DNA of 64,000 nt from Acrocarpospora pleiomorpha (GCF_009687885.1 NZ_BLAF01000014.1:1-64000), one strand, 5' to 3'; positions 8,291 to 18,091 are shown, counted from the stretch's first letter. Notes: a model not told the origin generated them from the letters alone. Program-made: numbers and translations.

Positions 8291-8908
8291 TCAGAGGCCG
8301 GTGGCCGCACGTCCGGGATCGGTCCCGAATCCCCGTAGCAGCGTGTCGACGATCAGGGTGGTCAGGGTGTCTATGTCCGCGTCGGCGGTTCCGCCCTGGG
8401 TCACCTCGTGGATTAGCGCGTAGTAGCAGCGCCGTGCCCACTCGATGTCGACGTCGGACCGTAGGAGCCCGGTGGCCTGCGCGCGGCGGAAGAGCCGATC
8501 GCACTCCTCCAGCACGTTCGCGTGCACACGGGAGATCTCCGGATCCGTGGAGCTTCCGGCCCGGTTCATGGCGAAGCCCCAGCCGATCTTGACGCGGAGC
8601 ACGTCCGCGGTCACCCGGTAGAGGACGACCAGAGGTGGCGCGGCGTCGGTCACCGCGCCGTCGACGGCGGCGGCGAACTGCGCGGTCGCCCACCGGGTCA
8701 GGGCGTCGATGAGCGCCTCGCGCGTCGCGAAGCGCCGGTGAACCGTAGTGCGGGCGACGCCGGCGGCCTCGGCGATCTGCTCCATGGTGGCCGCAGGATC
8801 GACCAAGAGTACGCGTTCGGCGGCCTCCAGGATCGTGTGCACCGTCCGTTCCGCGTCGGCGCGGAGCGGCTTGCTGCCGATGCGGAGGAGCTCGTGCTGC
8901 AGTGTCAC
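8291..8908 (-). CDS. TetR family transcriptional regulator
   Basis: 205 residues. The N-terminal HTH (AEAAGVARTTVHRRFATREALIDAL, about residues 45-70) is typical TetR, and the rest is an all-helical ligand domain. It diverges from the SDR gene at 9013, with about 100 bases between them, and most likely represses that gene and itself. The ligand is unknown, although SDR neighbours of TetR genes often metabolise the inducer. An ATG at 8908 gives a normal N-terminus. Confidence 0.87.
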   Translation of the reverse strand: MTLQHELLRIGSKPLRADAERTVHTILEAAERVLLVDPAATMEQIAEAAGVARTTVHRRFATREALIDALTRWATAQFAAAVDGAVTDAAPPLVVLYRVTADVLRVKIGWGFAMNRAGSSTDPEISRVHANVLEECDRLFRRAQATGLLRSDVDIEWARRCYYALIHEVTQGGTADADIDTLTTLIVDTLLRGFGTDPGRAATGL

Positions 8909-8951
8909 CAGGAAACACTACATCAAGGTAGCCGCATCCGAAGGACTTGCG

Positions 8952-8961
8952 ACATTGATGT
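8952..8961. promoter_or_regulatory. Candidate TetR operator
   Basis: ACAT-TG-ATGT is a short inverted repeat in the region between the divergent TetR and SDR genes, flanked by two TTGCGA direct repeats. It is placed where an autoregulated TetR operator would be expected, but it is short and could be chance. Confidence 0.3.
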
Positions 8962-9012
8962 TGCGAGTTATAGCTTTGGCGCGTCGTAAACGATGCAATT
9001 AGGAGGCGTGGA

Positions 9013-9795
9013 ATGGACCTGCAGCTGAGCGGTCGGACCGCCGTGGTCACCGGGGCCAGCAAGGGGATCGGGCTCGCCACCGTCGCGGCGCTGAGCGGCG
9101 AGGGTATGCGCGTGGTCGCGGCCGCGCGGACGGTGACGCCGGAGCTTAAGGACCTGGGGGCGATCGCGATCCCGGTGGACCTGGGGGCGGCCGGCGGGCC
9201 GGAGCGGCTGGTCGCGGCGGCACTGGCGGAGCTGGGTGAGCTGGACCTGCTCGTCAACAACGTGGGCGGGGGTGATGGCGACGCGGTGGGCGGGTTTCTG
9301 TCCTTCGACGACGGGCAATGGGCGGAGATCTACGGCCTGAACCTCTTCGCGGCGGTTCGCACGACCCGGGCCGCGTTGCCCAGTCTGCTGCGGCGTGGCG
9401 GAGTCGTCGTCAACGTCTCCTCGAACTCCGCGCGGATCCCGCACGCCGGCCCAGTTCCGTACACGACGGCGAAGGCGGCCCTGACGGCGTTCGGGAAGGC
9501 CCTCGCGGAGGAGTTCGGGCCTGCGGGCGTTCGCGTCAACACCGTGTCACCCGGGCCGGTGCGCACCGCCATGTGGGAGTCGCCCGACGGCTACGGCGCC
9601 CAGCTCGCCGCCTCACTCGGGCTGGCGCGGGAGCAGCTGGTGGCCGGGCTGCCCGCGACGATGGGCATGACCACGGGACGGCTCGTGGAACCCGCGGAGG
9701 TCGCCGCCCTGGTCGCCTACCTCGCTTCGCCGCTCGCGGCGAGCACCACCGGAGCCGACCACATCATCGACGGCGGAGCGATCAAGACGGCATGA
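9013..9795 (+). CDS. SDR family oxidoreductase
   Basis: 260 residues of a classical short-chain dehydrogenase/reductase. It has the nucleotide-binding TGASKGIG motif near residue 15, NNVG near 85, the catalytic Ser in NVSSNSA and the YTTAKAA (Y-x-x-x-K) motif, and ends with DHIIDGGAIKTA. AGGAGG 8 bases before the ATG fixes the start. The Arg in AAARTVTPE after beta-2 favours NADP(H). It probably reduces or oxidises a small alcohol/ketone that also acts on the divergent TetR repressor; the substrate is unknown. Confidence 0.87.
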   Translation: MDLQLSGRTAVVTGASKGIGLATVAALSGEGMRVVAAARTVTPELKDLGAIAIPVDLGAAGGPERLVAAALAELGELDLLVNNVGGGDGDAVGGFLSFDDGQWAEIYGLNLFAAVRTTRAALPSLLRRGGVVVNVSSNSARIPHAGPVPYTTAKAALTAFGKALAEEFGPAGVRVNTVSPGPVRTAMWESPDGYGAQLAASLGLAREQLVAGLPATMGMTTGRLVEPAEVAALVAYLASPLAASTTGADHIIDGGAIKTA

Positions 9796-9805
9796 CGGGA
9801 CGCGC

Positions 9806-10048
9806 GCGGGTTGCGTCTACGGTGTGCTCGTCAACCTACACCTGCTGGCCTATCGAGCCGCGCGCGAGCGACGGTTCCGCGAGCATCAGGCCTGGATGAT
9901 CCGGAACTTCGCCCTGACCTACGCAGCTGTCACGCTGCGCGCGGCCCTGCCGGTGCTCATCCTCCTGCAGCTGCCGTTCAGCATCGTGGTCGCGGAGATC
10001 CTGATCTCTCGCCGGGGGCTTCCGGGAGTGCGCATGTCCACTCTTTAG
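9806..10048 (+). pseudogene. DUF2306 membrane-protein remnant
   Basis: About 80 codons match the middle and end of DUF2306 integral membrane proteins: LLAYRAARERRFREHQAWMI followed by RNFALTYAAVTLR is the family's H-x-x-WMIR...A-TLR signature. The N-terminal half is missing. The loop between the TLR helix and the last VVAEILISRRG helix is much shorter than normal, so there seems to be an internal deletion too. No start or ribosome-binding site is convincing. Full-length relatives are about 200 residues. Confidence 0.6.
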
Positions 10049-10160
10049 GGCCCCCGCTAGCGGCAGGAGCCGCGTGCCCGCAGACGGCATCACAACGTCA
10101 TGATCCACCGCAGCCGACTGCCGAACCTCCCCGAGTACGCGCTGGTCTTCCACGGGGAGG

Positions 10161-10195
10161 GGAATGCCGTACATCGCGGTGATGTACGGCATTCC
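10161..10195 (-). terminator. Strong hairpin downstream of the Gly-His gene
   Basis: Perfect 15-bp arms (10161-10175 and 10181-10195) enclose a 5-nt loop. The hairpin lies 37 bases after the stop of the minus-strand Gly-His gene and after the plus-strand DUF2306 remnant. No T-tract is present. It most likely ends transcription of the Gly-His gene. Confidence 0.65.
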
Positions 10196-10231
10196 GCTCG
10201 ATGGTGGTTGATGGTTCCGACGGGCGTAGCC

Positions 10232-10618
10232 CTAGTGACCGTGCCCGTGGCCGTGACCGTGGCCGTGACCGTGCCCATGACCGTGCCCATGACCGTGGCC
10301 GTGCCCGTGACCATGGCCGTGCCCGTGACCGTGCCCGTGACCGTGCCCGTGACCGTGCCCGTGCCCGTGCCCGTGCCCGTGACCATGGCCGTGCCCGTGG
10401 CCGTGCCCATGGCCATGACCGTGACCGTGGCCGTCGTGGCCGTTATGAGGTGGTGGTTTCAGCAGGGATTCCGTGTTCAGGGCTGTGACCGTTGAGGCGC
10501 CGATGGATGTCGTGGTCGCTGGAATCTGGCTGGCTGACGCTTCAGATACCTGGCCCATCACCAGGGTCGCGGCACCGAAGAGTGTTGCGGCCAGCAGTGA
10601 CAGTCGCTTCCGCTCCAT
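10232..10618 (-). CDS. Secreted Gly-His repeat protein
   Basis: 128 residues. A Sec signal peptide (MERKRLSLLAATLFGAATLV, probable cut after SEASA near residue 29) is followed by a short Thr/Ser-rich spacer. Then come PPPHNGHD and 33 uninterrupted Gly-His dipeptides to the C-terminus, 34 in all, which makes about half the mature protein. AGGAGG lies 7-8 bases upstream of the ATG. No enzyme domain is present. Histidines at every second position would bind Ni, Zn or Cu, so metal storage, buffering or wall-associated sequestration is a reasonable inference. Codons alternate mainly among GGC/GGG/GGT and CAC, giving a repetitive DNA tract prone to length change. Confidence 0.8.
   Translation of the reverse strand: MERKRLSLLAATLFGAATLVMGQVSEASASQIPATTTSIGASTVTALNTESLLKPPPHNGHDGHGHGHGHGHGHGHGHGHGHGHGHGHGHGHGHGHGHGHGHGHGHGHGHGHGHGHGHGHGHGHGHGH
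10235..10432. repeat. 6-bp tandem repeat encoding (Gly-His)33
   Basis: About 198 bases of an imperfect hexanucleotide repeat (GTGNCC on the plus strand, read as GGN-CAC on the minus strand). Unit changes stay in frame, so the number of dipeptides is likely to vary between strains. The variable base in each unit breaks perfect identity. The tract is not a CRISPR array, because there are no spacers. Confidence 0.85.
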
Positions 10619-10950
10619 GAGCGTCTCCTCCTGGATTCGCCTGACGATTGCGATACAGAACCAGTGTTCACATGGGCGTCGAATGGCGTCCAGACGAGCC
10701 GGGCGGATTTGGCGGCGAGGCGGCCCAAGCCATATTCGCTCGTATACGCGCGCTTGCGAAACGCTAATCCCGAATACCCTGCGTCTGCGATTTCATGAAT
10801 CGCGAAGGGGAAAACGAGCGTGCGGCCCTCATGGTGGCGACCTGCGGATGCCCGGCCATCGGCTGGATTCCCGCGCCCCCAGCGGTTCGCACCAGGTATG
10901 CGCCGCCGCGTCAACAAACCCCACATATTGGTAAGGACGGATGCGGAGTC
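10619..10950. other. Intergenic region upstream of the Gly-His gene
   Basis: No gene is evident in about 330 bases. It should hold the promoter of the minus-strand Gly-His gene. A 17-bp inverted repeat, GCGATT-TCATG-AATCGC at 10787-10803, and the short palindrome CGTATACG at 10740-10748 are the only possible regulatory sites I see. GC content is lower than in neighbouring genes. Confidence 0.4.
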
Positions 10951-11436
10951 TCATTTTGACGCGGCGGAAGGCTGCTGCGTGCGAATCGCGGCTATAAGAC
11001 CGGGGATGGCCGCTTCGATCTGCATGCGTACGCGTTCGAAATCGGCGCGGTCGCCGTAGTAGGGGTCCGGCACGTCCAGCGAGTCCGCGCTGGGGTCGAA
11101 CTCGCGGAGGAGGCGTATCTTCTCGCGTTCCAGGTCTGTGCGGGCCATCGAGCGCAGGTCCCGGTGGTGTCCCCGGTCGAGGGCGATGATCAGGTCGTAT
11201 CGGTTGAACCACACCGGGCGGAACTGCCGCGCCGCATGCGCCGAGGTGTATCCGGCCCGGCGAAGCGCCGCCACCGTGCGGCGGTCGGCCGGATTACCCG
11301 CATGCCACCCGTGCGTACCCGAACTGTCCACCTCCACGTCCAGGCCCTCGTCCGCGAGCCACCGCCGGACGATGTGCTCCGCCATGGGGGAACGGCAGAT
11401 GTTGCCCGTACACACGAATGTCACGCGAAAGACCAT
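10951..11436 (-). CDS. Low-molecular-weight protein-tyrosine phosphatase
   Basis: 161 residues. The P-loop CTGNICRS (catalytic Cys9, Arg15) sits at the N-terminus and DVPDPYYG (general acid Asp near 124) near the C-terminus, which are both essential motifs of the LMW-PTP family. It hydrolyses phosphotyrosine, or possibly another phosphoester, in the cytoplasm. The ATG at 11436 places the P-loop where it belongs. It lies 19 bases after nadR on the same strand, so it is probably the last gene of the pnuC-nadR operon, an unusual partner that might be metabolic. Arsenate reductases share the fold but need extra cysteines not seen here. Confidence 0.88.
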   Translation of the reverse strand: MVFRVTFVCTGNICRSPMAEHIVRRWLADEGLDVEVDSSGTHGWHAGNPADRRTVAALRRAGYTSAHAARQFRPVWFNRYDLIIALDRGHHRDLRSMARTDLEREKIRLLREFDPSADSLDVPDPYYGDRADFERVRMQIEAAIPGLIAAIRTQQPSAASK

Positions 11437-11455
11437 GTGATCCAGTGTGGAGGTG

Positions 11456-12565
11456 TCAGAGCGGTGGCGCGAACGGGCGGCCGGTGGCGACGAGGGTGTC
11501 CACCGCCTGGACCGCGGCGGCCAGGCGCTCCTCGTGCGGGCCTCTGACAACGACATGCGGCAGTCCGCGATCGGCGAGTTCCGCGCGGAACCGCCGGTCC
11601 ATGCCGTGGCGGATGTGCTCGCCGTCGCGCCAGCCGTCCTGCTCGAACGGCATGCCGTCCACGCTCGTATGGATCCACAGGTCGTGGCGGGCCCGCTCGT
11701 GGACACCCAGGACGTCCTGGCTGACCGTGCCGAGATAGCGTTCGTGCCACAGGGCGGTGCTGAGCGCGTCGGTGTCGCAGAACAGCAGCGGGGATCCCGC
11801 CCGCGCGGCCGCCTCCTCCCACGCGAGCTGCCTCTCCGCGATCAGGGTGAACTCCTCCGGCGCCCACCGCAGGTCGTCCAGCCACGGCTCGGGCTCCCCC
11901 GCCGCCTTGGCGGCCCGGCGGGCCAGGGCCAGCTTCTCCTCGCAGTACGTCCTGCCGTACTCGGGCACCCACCGGGTGGCGGCCCAGACGCCGCCGCGAT
12001 CCGCGTAGTGGGCGGCCAGCGCGCGGGCGAGCGTGGTCGTGCCGGTCGACTCGGCGCCCACGACCACGACGCGCCAGGCGAGATGCGCCCGCACGGGCGG
12101 GGTCAGCCAGGGCCAGGCGGCCACGGGGTCCGCCCGCACCAGGGTCCCGCTCACCGGGTGGCGCTCCCGCCCGGGGTCGACCGCCACGTGCGTGGCCGCG
12201 AACCTGCGGGCCAGCTCGGGGCCGTACTCCTCGGACGAGAACACGGCGTCGACCTCGGGGCCGGCCGCGCCGTGGGACAGCGCCAGCGCGTGCCGGAACA
12301 CCGCGACGTGCGCGGCCCAGATCTCCGGGTCGTCGTAGTCGACCTCGATGTCGTCGACCACCGGCGCGATCACCACGTGCGGCTGCGGATGCGCCTCCCG
12401 CAGCCATGCCGTACGGCAGGCCAGCGGGATGGTCTCCACACTCGACGCGGCCACGACCACGGTCACGAGCGCGCAGCGAGCCGCGGCGGTGTCGATGAGG
12501 TGGTGGTGACCGGCGTGCGGCGGATAGAACTTGCCGATGACGAGACCGTGCGCGAATCCGGTCAT
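11456..12565 (-). CDS. nadR: NadR-like NMN adenylyltransferase / NR kinase
   Basis: 369 residues, two domains. Residues 1-160 are a nucleotidyltransferase (GKFYPPHAGHHHLI, with the H-x-G-H motif at 17-20, and SGTLVRADPVAAW), which would join NMN and ATP to NAD. Residues from about 165 form a kinase-like P-loop domain that would phosphorylate nicotinamide riboside. Its P-loop reads GAESTGTTTLARAL, with Thr where the canonical Walker lysine should be. There is no N-terminal HTH, so this is not the repressor form known in enterobacteria. The ATG overlaps the pnuC stop (ATGA). Together they make a riboside import and salvage route. Confidence 0.87.
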   Translation of the reverse strand: MTGFAHGLVIGKFYPPHAGHHHLIDTAAARCALVTVVVAASSVETIPLACRTAWLREAHPQPHVVIAPVVDDIEVDYDDPEIWAAHVAVFRHALALSHGAAGPEVDAVFSSEEYGPELARRFAATHVAVDPGRERHPVSGTLVRADPVAAWPWLTPPVRAHLAWRVVVVGAESTGTTTLARALAAHYADRGGVWAATRWVPEYGRTYCEEKLALARRAAKAAGEPEPWLDDLRWAPEEFTLIAERQLAWEEAAARAGSPLLFCDTDALSTALWHERYLGTVSQDVLGVHERARHDLWIHTSVDGMPFEQDGWRDGEHIRHGMDRRFRAELADRGLPHVVVRGPHEERLAAAVQAVDTLVATGRPFAPPL

Positions 12566-13206
12566 GCGGCGGGCACCGGGACCCGCCGGAAATCGCGCTG
12601 CCAGGCGAGCAGCCCGGCGACGCACAACGCCAGGAAGATCACGTAAAGGGCACTGGTGAGATACAGCTCCTTGTACGCATATAGCGGGATGTAGAGGAGA
12701 TCGGCGGTGATCCACAGCCACCATGACTCCAGCAGCTTGCGGCACTGGCCGTACGTCGCCATCAGGGACAGCGCGGTCGTCAAGGCGTCCCACAACGGCA
12801 CGACCGAGTCGGTCCACGCGGACAGCACGGCCGTGAGCAGCGCGGTGCCGGCGACGCCGGCGAGGATGAGCCAGGTCCACTCGGCGCGGCCGGTCCTGGA
12901 CACGGTGAGCGAGGTCCGCCCGGCCCCGCCGTACAGCCACTGCCACCACCCGTAGAGGCCGAGGGCGACGTAGACGATCTGCAGCGCGGCGTCCGCGTAC
13001 AGGCCGGAGGTCAGGAACACGAGCCCGAGCAGGACGACGTTGGCCACGCCGATCGGCCAGTTCCAGACGTGCTGGCGGACCACCAGCCAGACGGTGAGCA
13101 CCCCCGTCGCGAACCCGAGCACCTCCGCCCAGCTCATCGGCACCCCACCGAGGGTGATCGCGGGCTCCAGCAGCGGCCCCAGCAGATCGGTCACCACGAC
13201 CTCCAT
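12562..13206 (-). CDS. pnuC: Nicotinamide riboside transporter PnuC
   Basis: 214 residues with about seven membrane helices and the PnuC signatures WNWPIGVANVVLLGLVF (about residues 48-64) and YGWWQWL. PnuC lets nicotinamide riboside diffuse in, and phosphorylation by NadR traps it. Coupled by overlap to nadR. The ATG at 13206 has no upstream Shine-Dalgarno; GGAGGT instead lies just inside the gene, so a leaderless message or a start at an inner GTG is possible. A 17-bp inverted repeat sits directly in front of this start. Confidence 0.88.
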   Translation of the reverse strand: MEVVVTDLLGPLLEPAITLGGVPMSWAEVLGFATGVLTVWLVVRQHVWNWPIGVANVVLLGLVFLTSGLYADAALQIVYVALGLYGWWQWLYGGAGRTSLTVSRTGRAEWTWLILAGVAGTALLTAVLSAWTDSVVPLWDALTTALSLMATYGQCRKLLESWWLWITADLLYIPLYAYKELYLTSALYVIFLALCVAGLLAWQRDFRRVPVPAA

Positions 13207-13207
13207 A

Positions 13208-13224
13208 ATCGTCGGATTGACGAT
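13208..13224. promoter_or_regulatory. Inverted repeat at the pnuC start
   Basis: ATCGTC-GGATT-GACGAT, a perfect 6-bp inverted repeat with a 5-bp spacer, begins 2 bases upstream of the pnuC ATG and would cover its transcription or translation start. It could be an operator for an NAD-responsive repressor. I cannot assign it to a named regulator from sequence alone. Confidence 0.4.
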
Positions 13225-13251
13225 AACAGTCGCCGGCGATCAGTGGAATAC

Positions 13252-13960
13252 TCACAGTCCGAGCACGCTGCGCCGCACCTCGGCGCTGTCGCGCAGCGCG
13301 TCCGCAGGACCGGAGAGCACCACCCGGCCCTCCCCCAGCAGGTACGCCCGGCTCGCGATGGCGAGGGCCCGCCGCACGTCCTGTTCCACCACGACGACGC
13401 TCACCCCGAGCCCGTTGATCCGCCCGATCGCGTCGTAGACCTCGTCCACCAGGACCGGCGCGAGCCCCAGCGACGGCTCGTCGAGCAGCAGCAGGCGCGG
13501 CTGGGCCATCAGGGCGCGGCCGATCGCGACCATCTGCTGCTCGCCGCCGCTGAGACTGCCCGCGAGCTGGCCGACGCGCTCGGCCAGCCGGGGAAAGATC
13601 TCGTAGACGCCGGCCAAACTCGCCCGATGCGCCCGCCTGGCGCCCTTGCGGTAAGCGCCGAGGACCAGGTTGTCCAGCACAGTCATCCGGGGGAAGATTC
13701 GCCGCCCCTCGGGCACGATCACCACGCCGTGCCCGCAGACCCGGTGACCGCGCAGCCGGGTGATGTCGACCCCGCGCACACTGATCCGGCCCCCATGCGC
13801 CGGATGGATCCCGGCGACGGTGTTGACCAGGGTGGACTTGCCGGCGCCGTTGGGGCCGACGACGCAGACCGTCTCGCCCTCGTGGACCTCGATCGCCACA
13901 TCCCACAGCGCCTGGGCGTCGCCGTACCGCACGTCGAGATCGCGGACCCGCAGCAGCGGC

Positions 13961-13968
<8 letters not shown>
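13252..13968 (-). CDS. livF: Branched-chain amino acid-type ABC ATPase (LivF)
   Basis: 238 residues with Walker A GPNGAGKSTLVN (near residue 35), signature LSGGEQQMVAIGRAL and Walker B LLLLDEPSLGL. EGRRIFPRMTVLDNLVLGA is typical of LivF, the second ATPase of branched-chain amino acid/amide importers. It works as a pair with the ATPase half of the fused gene upstream, overlapping it by 8 bases. It is the last liv gene; pnuC begins 45 bases further on. The solute could be an amino acid, amide or an unrelated metabolite. Confidence 0.88.
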
Positions 13969-15837
<1,869 letters not shown>

Positions 15838-15841
<4 letters not shown>

Positions 15842-16701
15842 CGCGCACCTCCGAACAGGCCCTGCGGGCGCACCAGCAGGGCCAGGATGATCGCCGAGAA
15901 GAGCACGAACGGCGCGGTCGCCGGCGACCACACCGCGGAGACCACGCCGGACAGCACGCCGACCAGGATGCCGGCCGCGAACGTGCCCACCACCTCGCCG
16001 ATCCCGCCGAGGATGACCACCGCGAACACGGTGCCGAACCACTCGTACGCAGTCTCCGGAGTCAGCGCGTTGGAGAGCGCGAAGACCATGCCCGCCAGGG
16101 CGGCGGTGGCCCCCACCACCCCGCCGAGCAGCACGCTGAGCCTGCGATGATCGACCCCGAACGCGCCGGCCACCGCCCGGTCCTGCGCGATCGCCCGCAT
16201 CGCCCGCCCCACGAAGGTACGGCGCAGCACCAGGTGGGCGGCGAGCACCACCAGCGCGGCCAGCCCGAAGGCCACCAGCGTGGTGACCGGGAAGACCAGC
16301 CGGCCGATCGCCACCGACCCGGTGGCATACGGGTTGACGTCCGCGGACATCCGCTGGAAGTCAGCGCTCCAGATATTGCCGGTCAGCTGGATGGTGATGA
16401 TCAGCAACCCGAAGCTGACCAGCAGCGAGTTGAACTCGGTCAGCCCCAGCCGGTCGAACAGCCACTGGATGGCGGCCCCGGCGAGGAACATGGCCGGCAC
16501 GCTCACCACCAGCGTCAGCATCGGATCGATGCGCCAGGAGGTGGCCACCTCGAAGGTCAGGTACGCCCCGATCAAGATCAGCCCGAAATGGGCCAGATTG
16601 ATGACGCGCAACACACCCCACGTCACCGAGAGACCGGCGGCCATCAGGGCATAAAGGCCACCGATCAGCGCTCCGGTGAGCATGGCCTGGACAACGTTCA
16701 T
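15838..16701 (-). CDS. livH: Branched-chain amino acid-type ABC permease (LivH)
   Basis: 287 residues with eight or so membrane helices. The opening LTGALIGGLYALMAAGLSVTWGVLRVINLAHF and RAIAQDRAVAGAFGVDHRRL (the coupling loop that contacts the ATPase) are LivH signatures. It forms the channel with the LivM half of the fused neighbour. The start shares one base with the livJ stop (TGATG) and the end overlaps the next gene, so expression is tightly coupled. Confidence 0.88.
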
Positions 16702-17951
16702 CAGGAGCTGGGGCCCTGCAACTGCGCGGCGGCCCGGTCGGCCGGCCACACGGTGACCCACTCGCCGTTCTGGATCTGCTTGAGGCTCTGCGTGGTCGGC
16801 CAGAAGTTGTGCGCCTTCGGGTCGAAGGTCAGGTGCCCGCTGAACGTCGTGTCGGCGCCCGTCGCGTGCAGCGTGTCGCACATCTTCCGCTGGTCCAAGC
16901 CGCCGCTGCTCGTGACCGCGCCGGTGAGGATCTCCCACGCGTTCCAGGACGCCGCGGCCTGGGTCTCGAAGACCGTGTACGGCAACTTCGCCGCCGCCGC
17001 GCGCTTGCTGAACTCGGTGGTGATCTCGGTGGCCGCCGGGCCGAGCTTGTCCAGGGTCGCCTTGTTCGGCTCGAACATCGAGACCGACAACATCCCCTCG
17101 GCCCCGTCGCCGAGCGCCAGCAGCGGCCCGGGCGCCGGGAACAGCCCGAACATCTGCTTCGGCCGGTAGCCGAGCTGGGCCATCGCCTGCAGGATGTTCG
17201 CCGCGTCCACGCCGAGACCGTTGTTGACGACCAGGTCGGGGTCGGCGTCGCGGACCTGGGTGGCGATCGGCGCCCAGTCCGTGGTGGTCGGCGGGTAGTG
17301 GATGTCGGCCACCACGTCGAGGCCGCGCTCCCTGGCGATGCTCAGCACGCCGGACTTGTCGTCGCCGAAGCCGTCGGAGACGAAAGCGGCCGACCCGCTC
17401 TGGCTGGTCAGCACCGCGATCCGCTTCGGCGGGGCGGGCAGCGTGGCCACCGCGTCGAACAGCTGGTTGGGGATGAAGCTGTTCGGCGTGGGGGTGATCG
17501 ACCAGGCCGGGAACTGGCACTCGTAGGTCAGCTGCGGGGCCAGCACGGCGGTGTGCTGGGGCATGACGTACCCGTGCCGCTGAGCTACCGCCATCGCCGA
17601 CAGGATGTTCGGCGTCGCGTACGGCCCGATGATCAGGTCGACCTTGTCCTGGCTGATCAGCCGCTCGTACAGCTGGCTGACCTTGGCCTGGTCGGACTGG
17701 TCGTCCACGACCTTCCACTCGACCTTGCGGCCGAGCAGCCCGCCGGCGGCGTTGAGCCGGTCGACGAACGTCTCACCGGCGATCTTGTGGATCTGGCCGG
17801 TCGCGGCGAACGCGCCGGTCAGCGACAGGGTGGAGCCGACGACGATGGGCTCGTCGCCGCCCCCGCCGGAACCCGAGCCGTTGCCGCATCCCGCGGCCGC
17901 GACACCCAGCGCCAGCACGGCGCCGAGGACGGTGATGGAGCGCCTGCGCAT
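16701..17951 (-). CDS. livJ: ABC substrate-binding lipoprotein (LivJ family)
   Basis: 416 residues. A lipoprotein signal peptide ends in GVAAAGCGNG (lipid-anchored Cys near residue 22). A Gly-rich linker leads to a type I periplasmic-binding fold (IVVGSTLSLTGAFAATGQ, then VDLIIGPYATPNILSAM). It is the first gene of the importer operon and captures the solute outside the membrane. The family takes amino acids, amides, urea or aromatic acids; the ligand cannot be named. The start has only a weak AAGGG upstream. Two palindromes lie 100-140 bases upstream. Confidence 0.88.
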   Translation of the reverse strand: MRRRSITVLGAVLALGVAAAGCGNGSGSGGGGDEPIVVGSTLSLTGAFAATGQIHKIAGETFVDRLNAAGGLLGRKVEWKVVDDQSDQAKVSQLYERLISQDKVDLIIGPYATPNILSAMAVAQRHGYVMPQHTAVLAPQLTYECQFPAWSITPTPNSFIPNQLFDAVATLPAPPKRIAVLTSQSGSAAFVSDGFGDDKSGVLSIARERGLDVVADIHYPPTTTDWAPIATQVRDADPDLVVNNGLGVDAANILQAMAQLGYRPKQMFGLFPAPGPLLALGDGAEGMLSVSMFEPNKATLDKLGPAATEITTEFSKRAAAAKLPYTVFETQAAASWNAWEILTGAVTSSGGLDQRKMCDTLHATGADTTFSGHLTFDPKAHNFWPTTQSLKQIQNGEWVTVWPADRAAAQLQGPSS

Positions 17952-18053
17952 CTCGATATGCCCTTTCGTGCAGAGTGCGGACCTCGGGACGGGTCAGTGC
18001 ACGGCGCCGCCAGATGGGAAGCCTGAGCCGTCCACCTTCCCTTCGCGGACAAT

Positions 18054-18070
18054 CGTCCGTCAGACGGACG
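18054..18070. promoter_or_regulatory. 17-bp perfect palindrome upstream of livJ
   Basis: CGTCCGTC-A-GACGGACG: 8-bp perfect arms around one base. It lies about 105 bases upstream of livJ and about 185 bases upstream of the divergent DUF488 gene. Arms and symmetry suit a TetR- or GntR-type dimer, but no regulator gene is adjacent. Confidence 0.5.
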
Positions 18071-18073
18071 TTA

Positions 18074-18091
18074 CGCAGATCACAATCTGCG
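18074..18091. promoter_or_regulatory. Second palindrome upstream of livJ
   Basis: CGCAGAT-CACA-ATCTGCG: 7-bp perfect arms with a 4-bp spacer, beginning only 3 bases after the previous palindrome. The different sequence suggests a second protein or part of a composite promoter switch for the liv operon. Confidence 0.45.

Noticed and set aside
10235-10432. Repeat tract as a possible CRISPR array
   Set aside because: The units are 6 bp with no unique spacers, and no cas genes are present.
10100-10495. Plus-strand frames opposite the Gly-His gene, giving Val/Thr/Pro-rich repeat proteins
   Set aside because: They are the antisense reading of the hexanucleotide repeat. The minus frame has a signal peptide, a ribosome site and a terminator.
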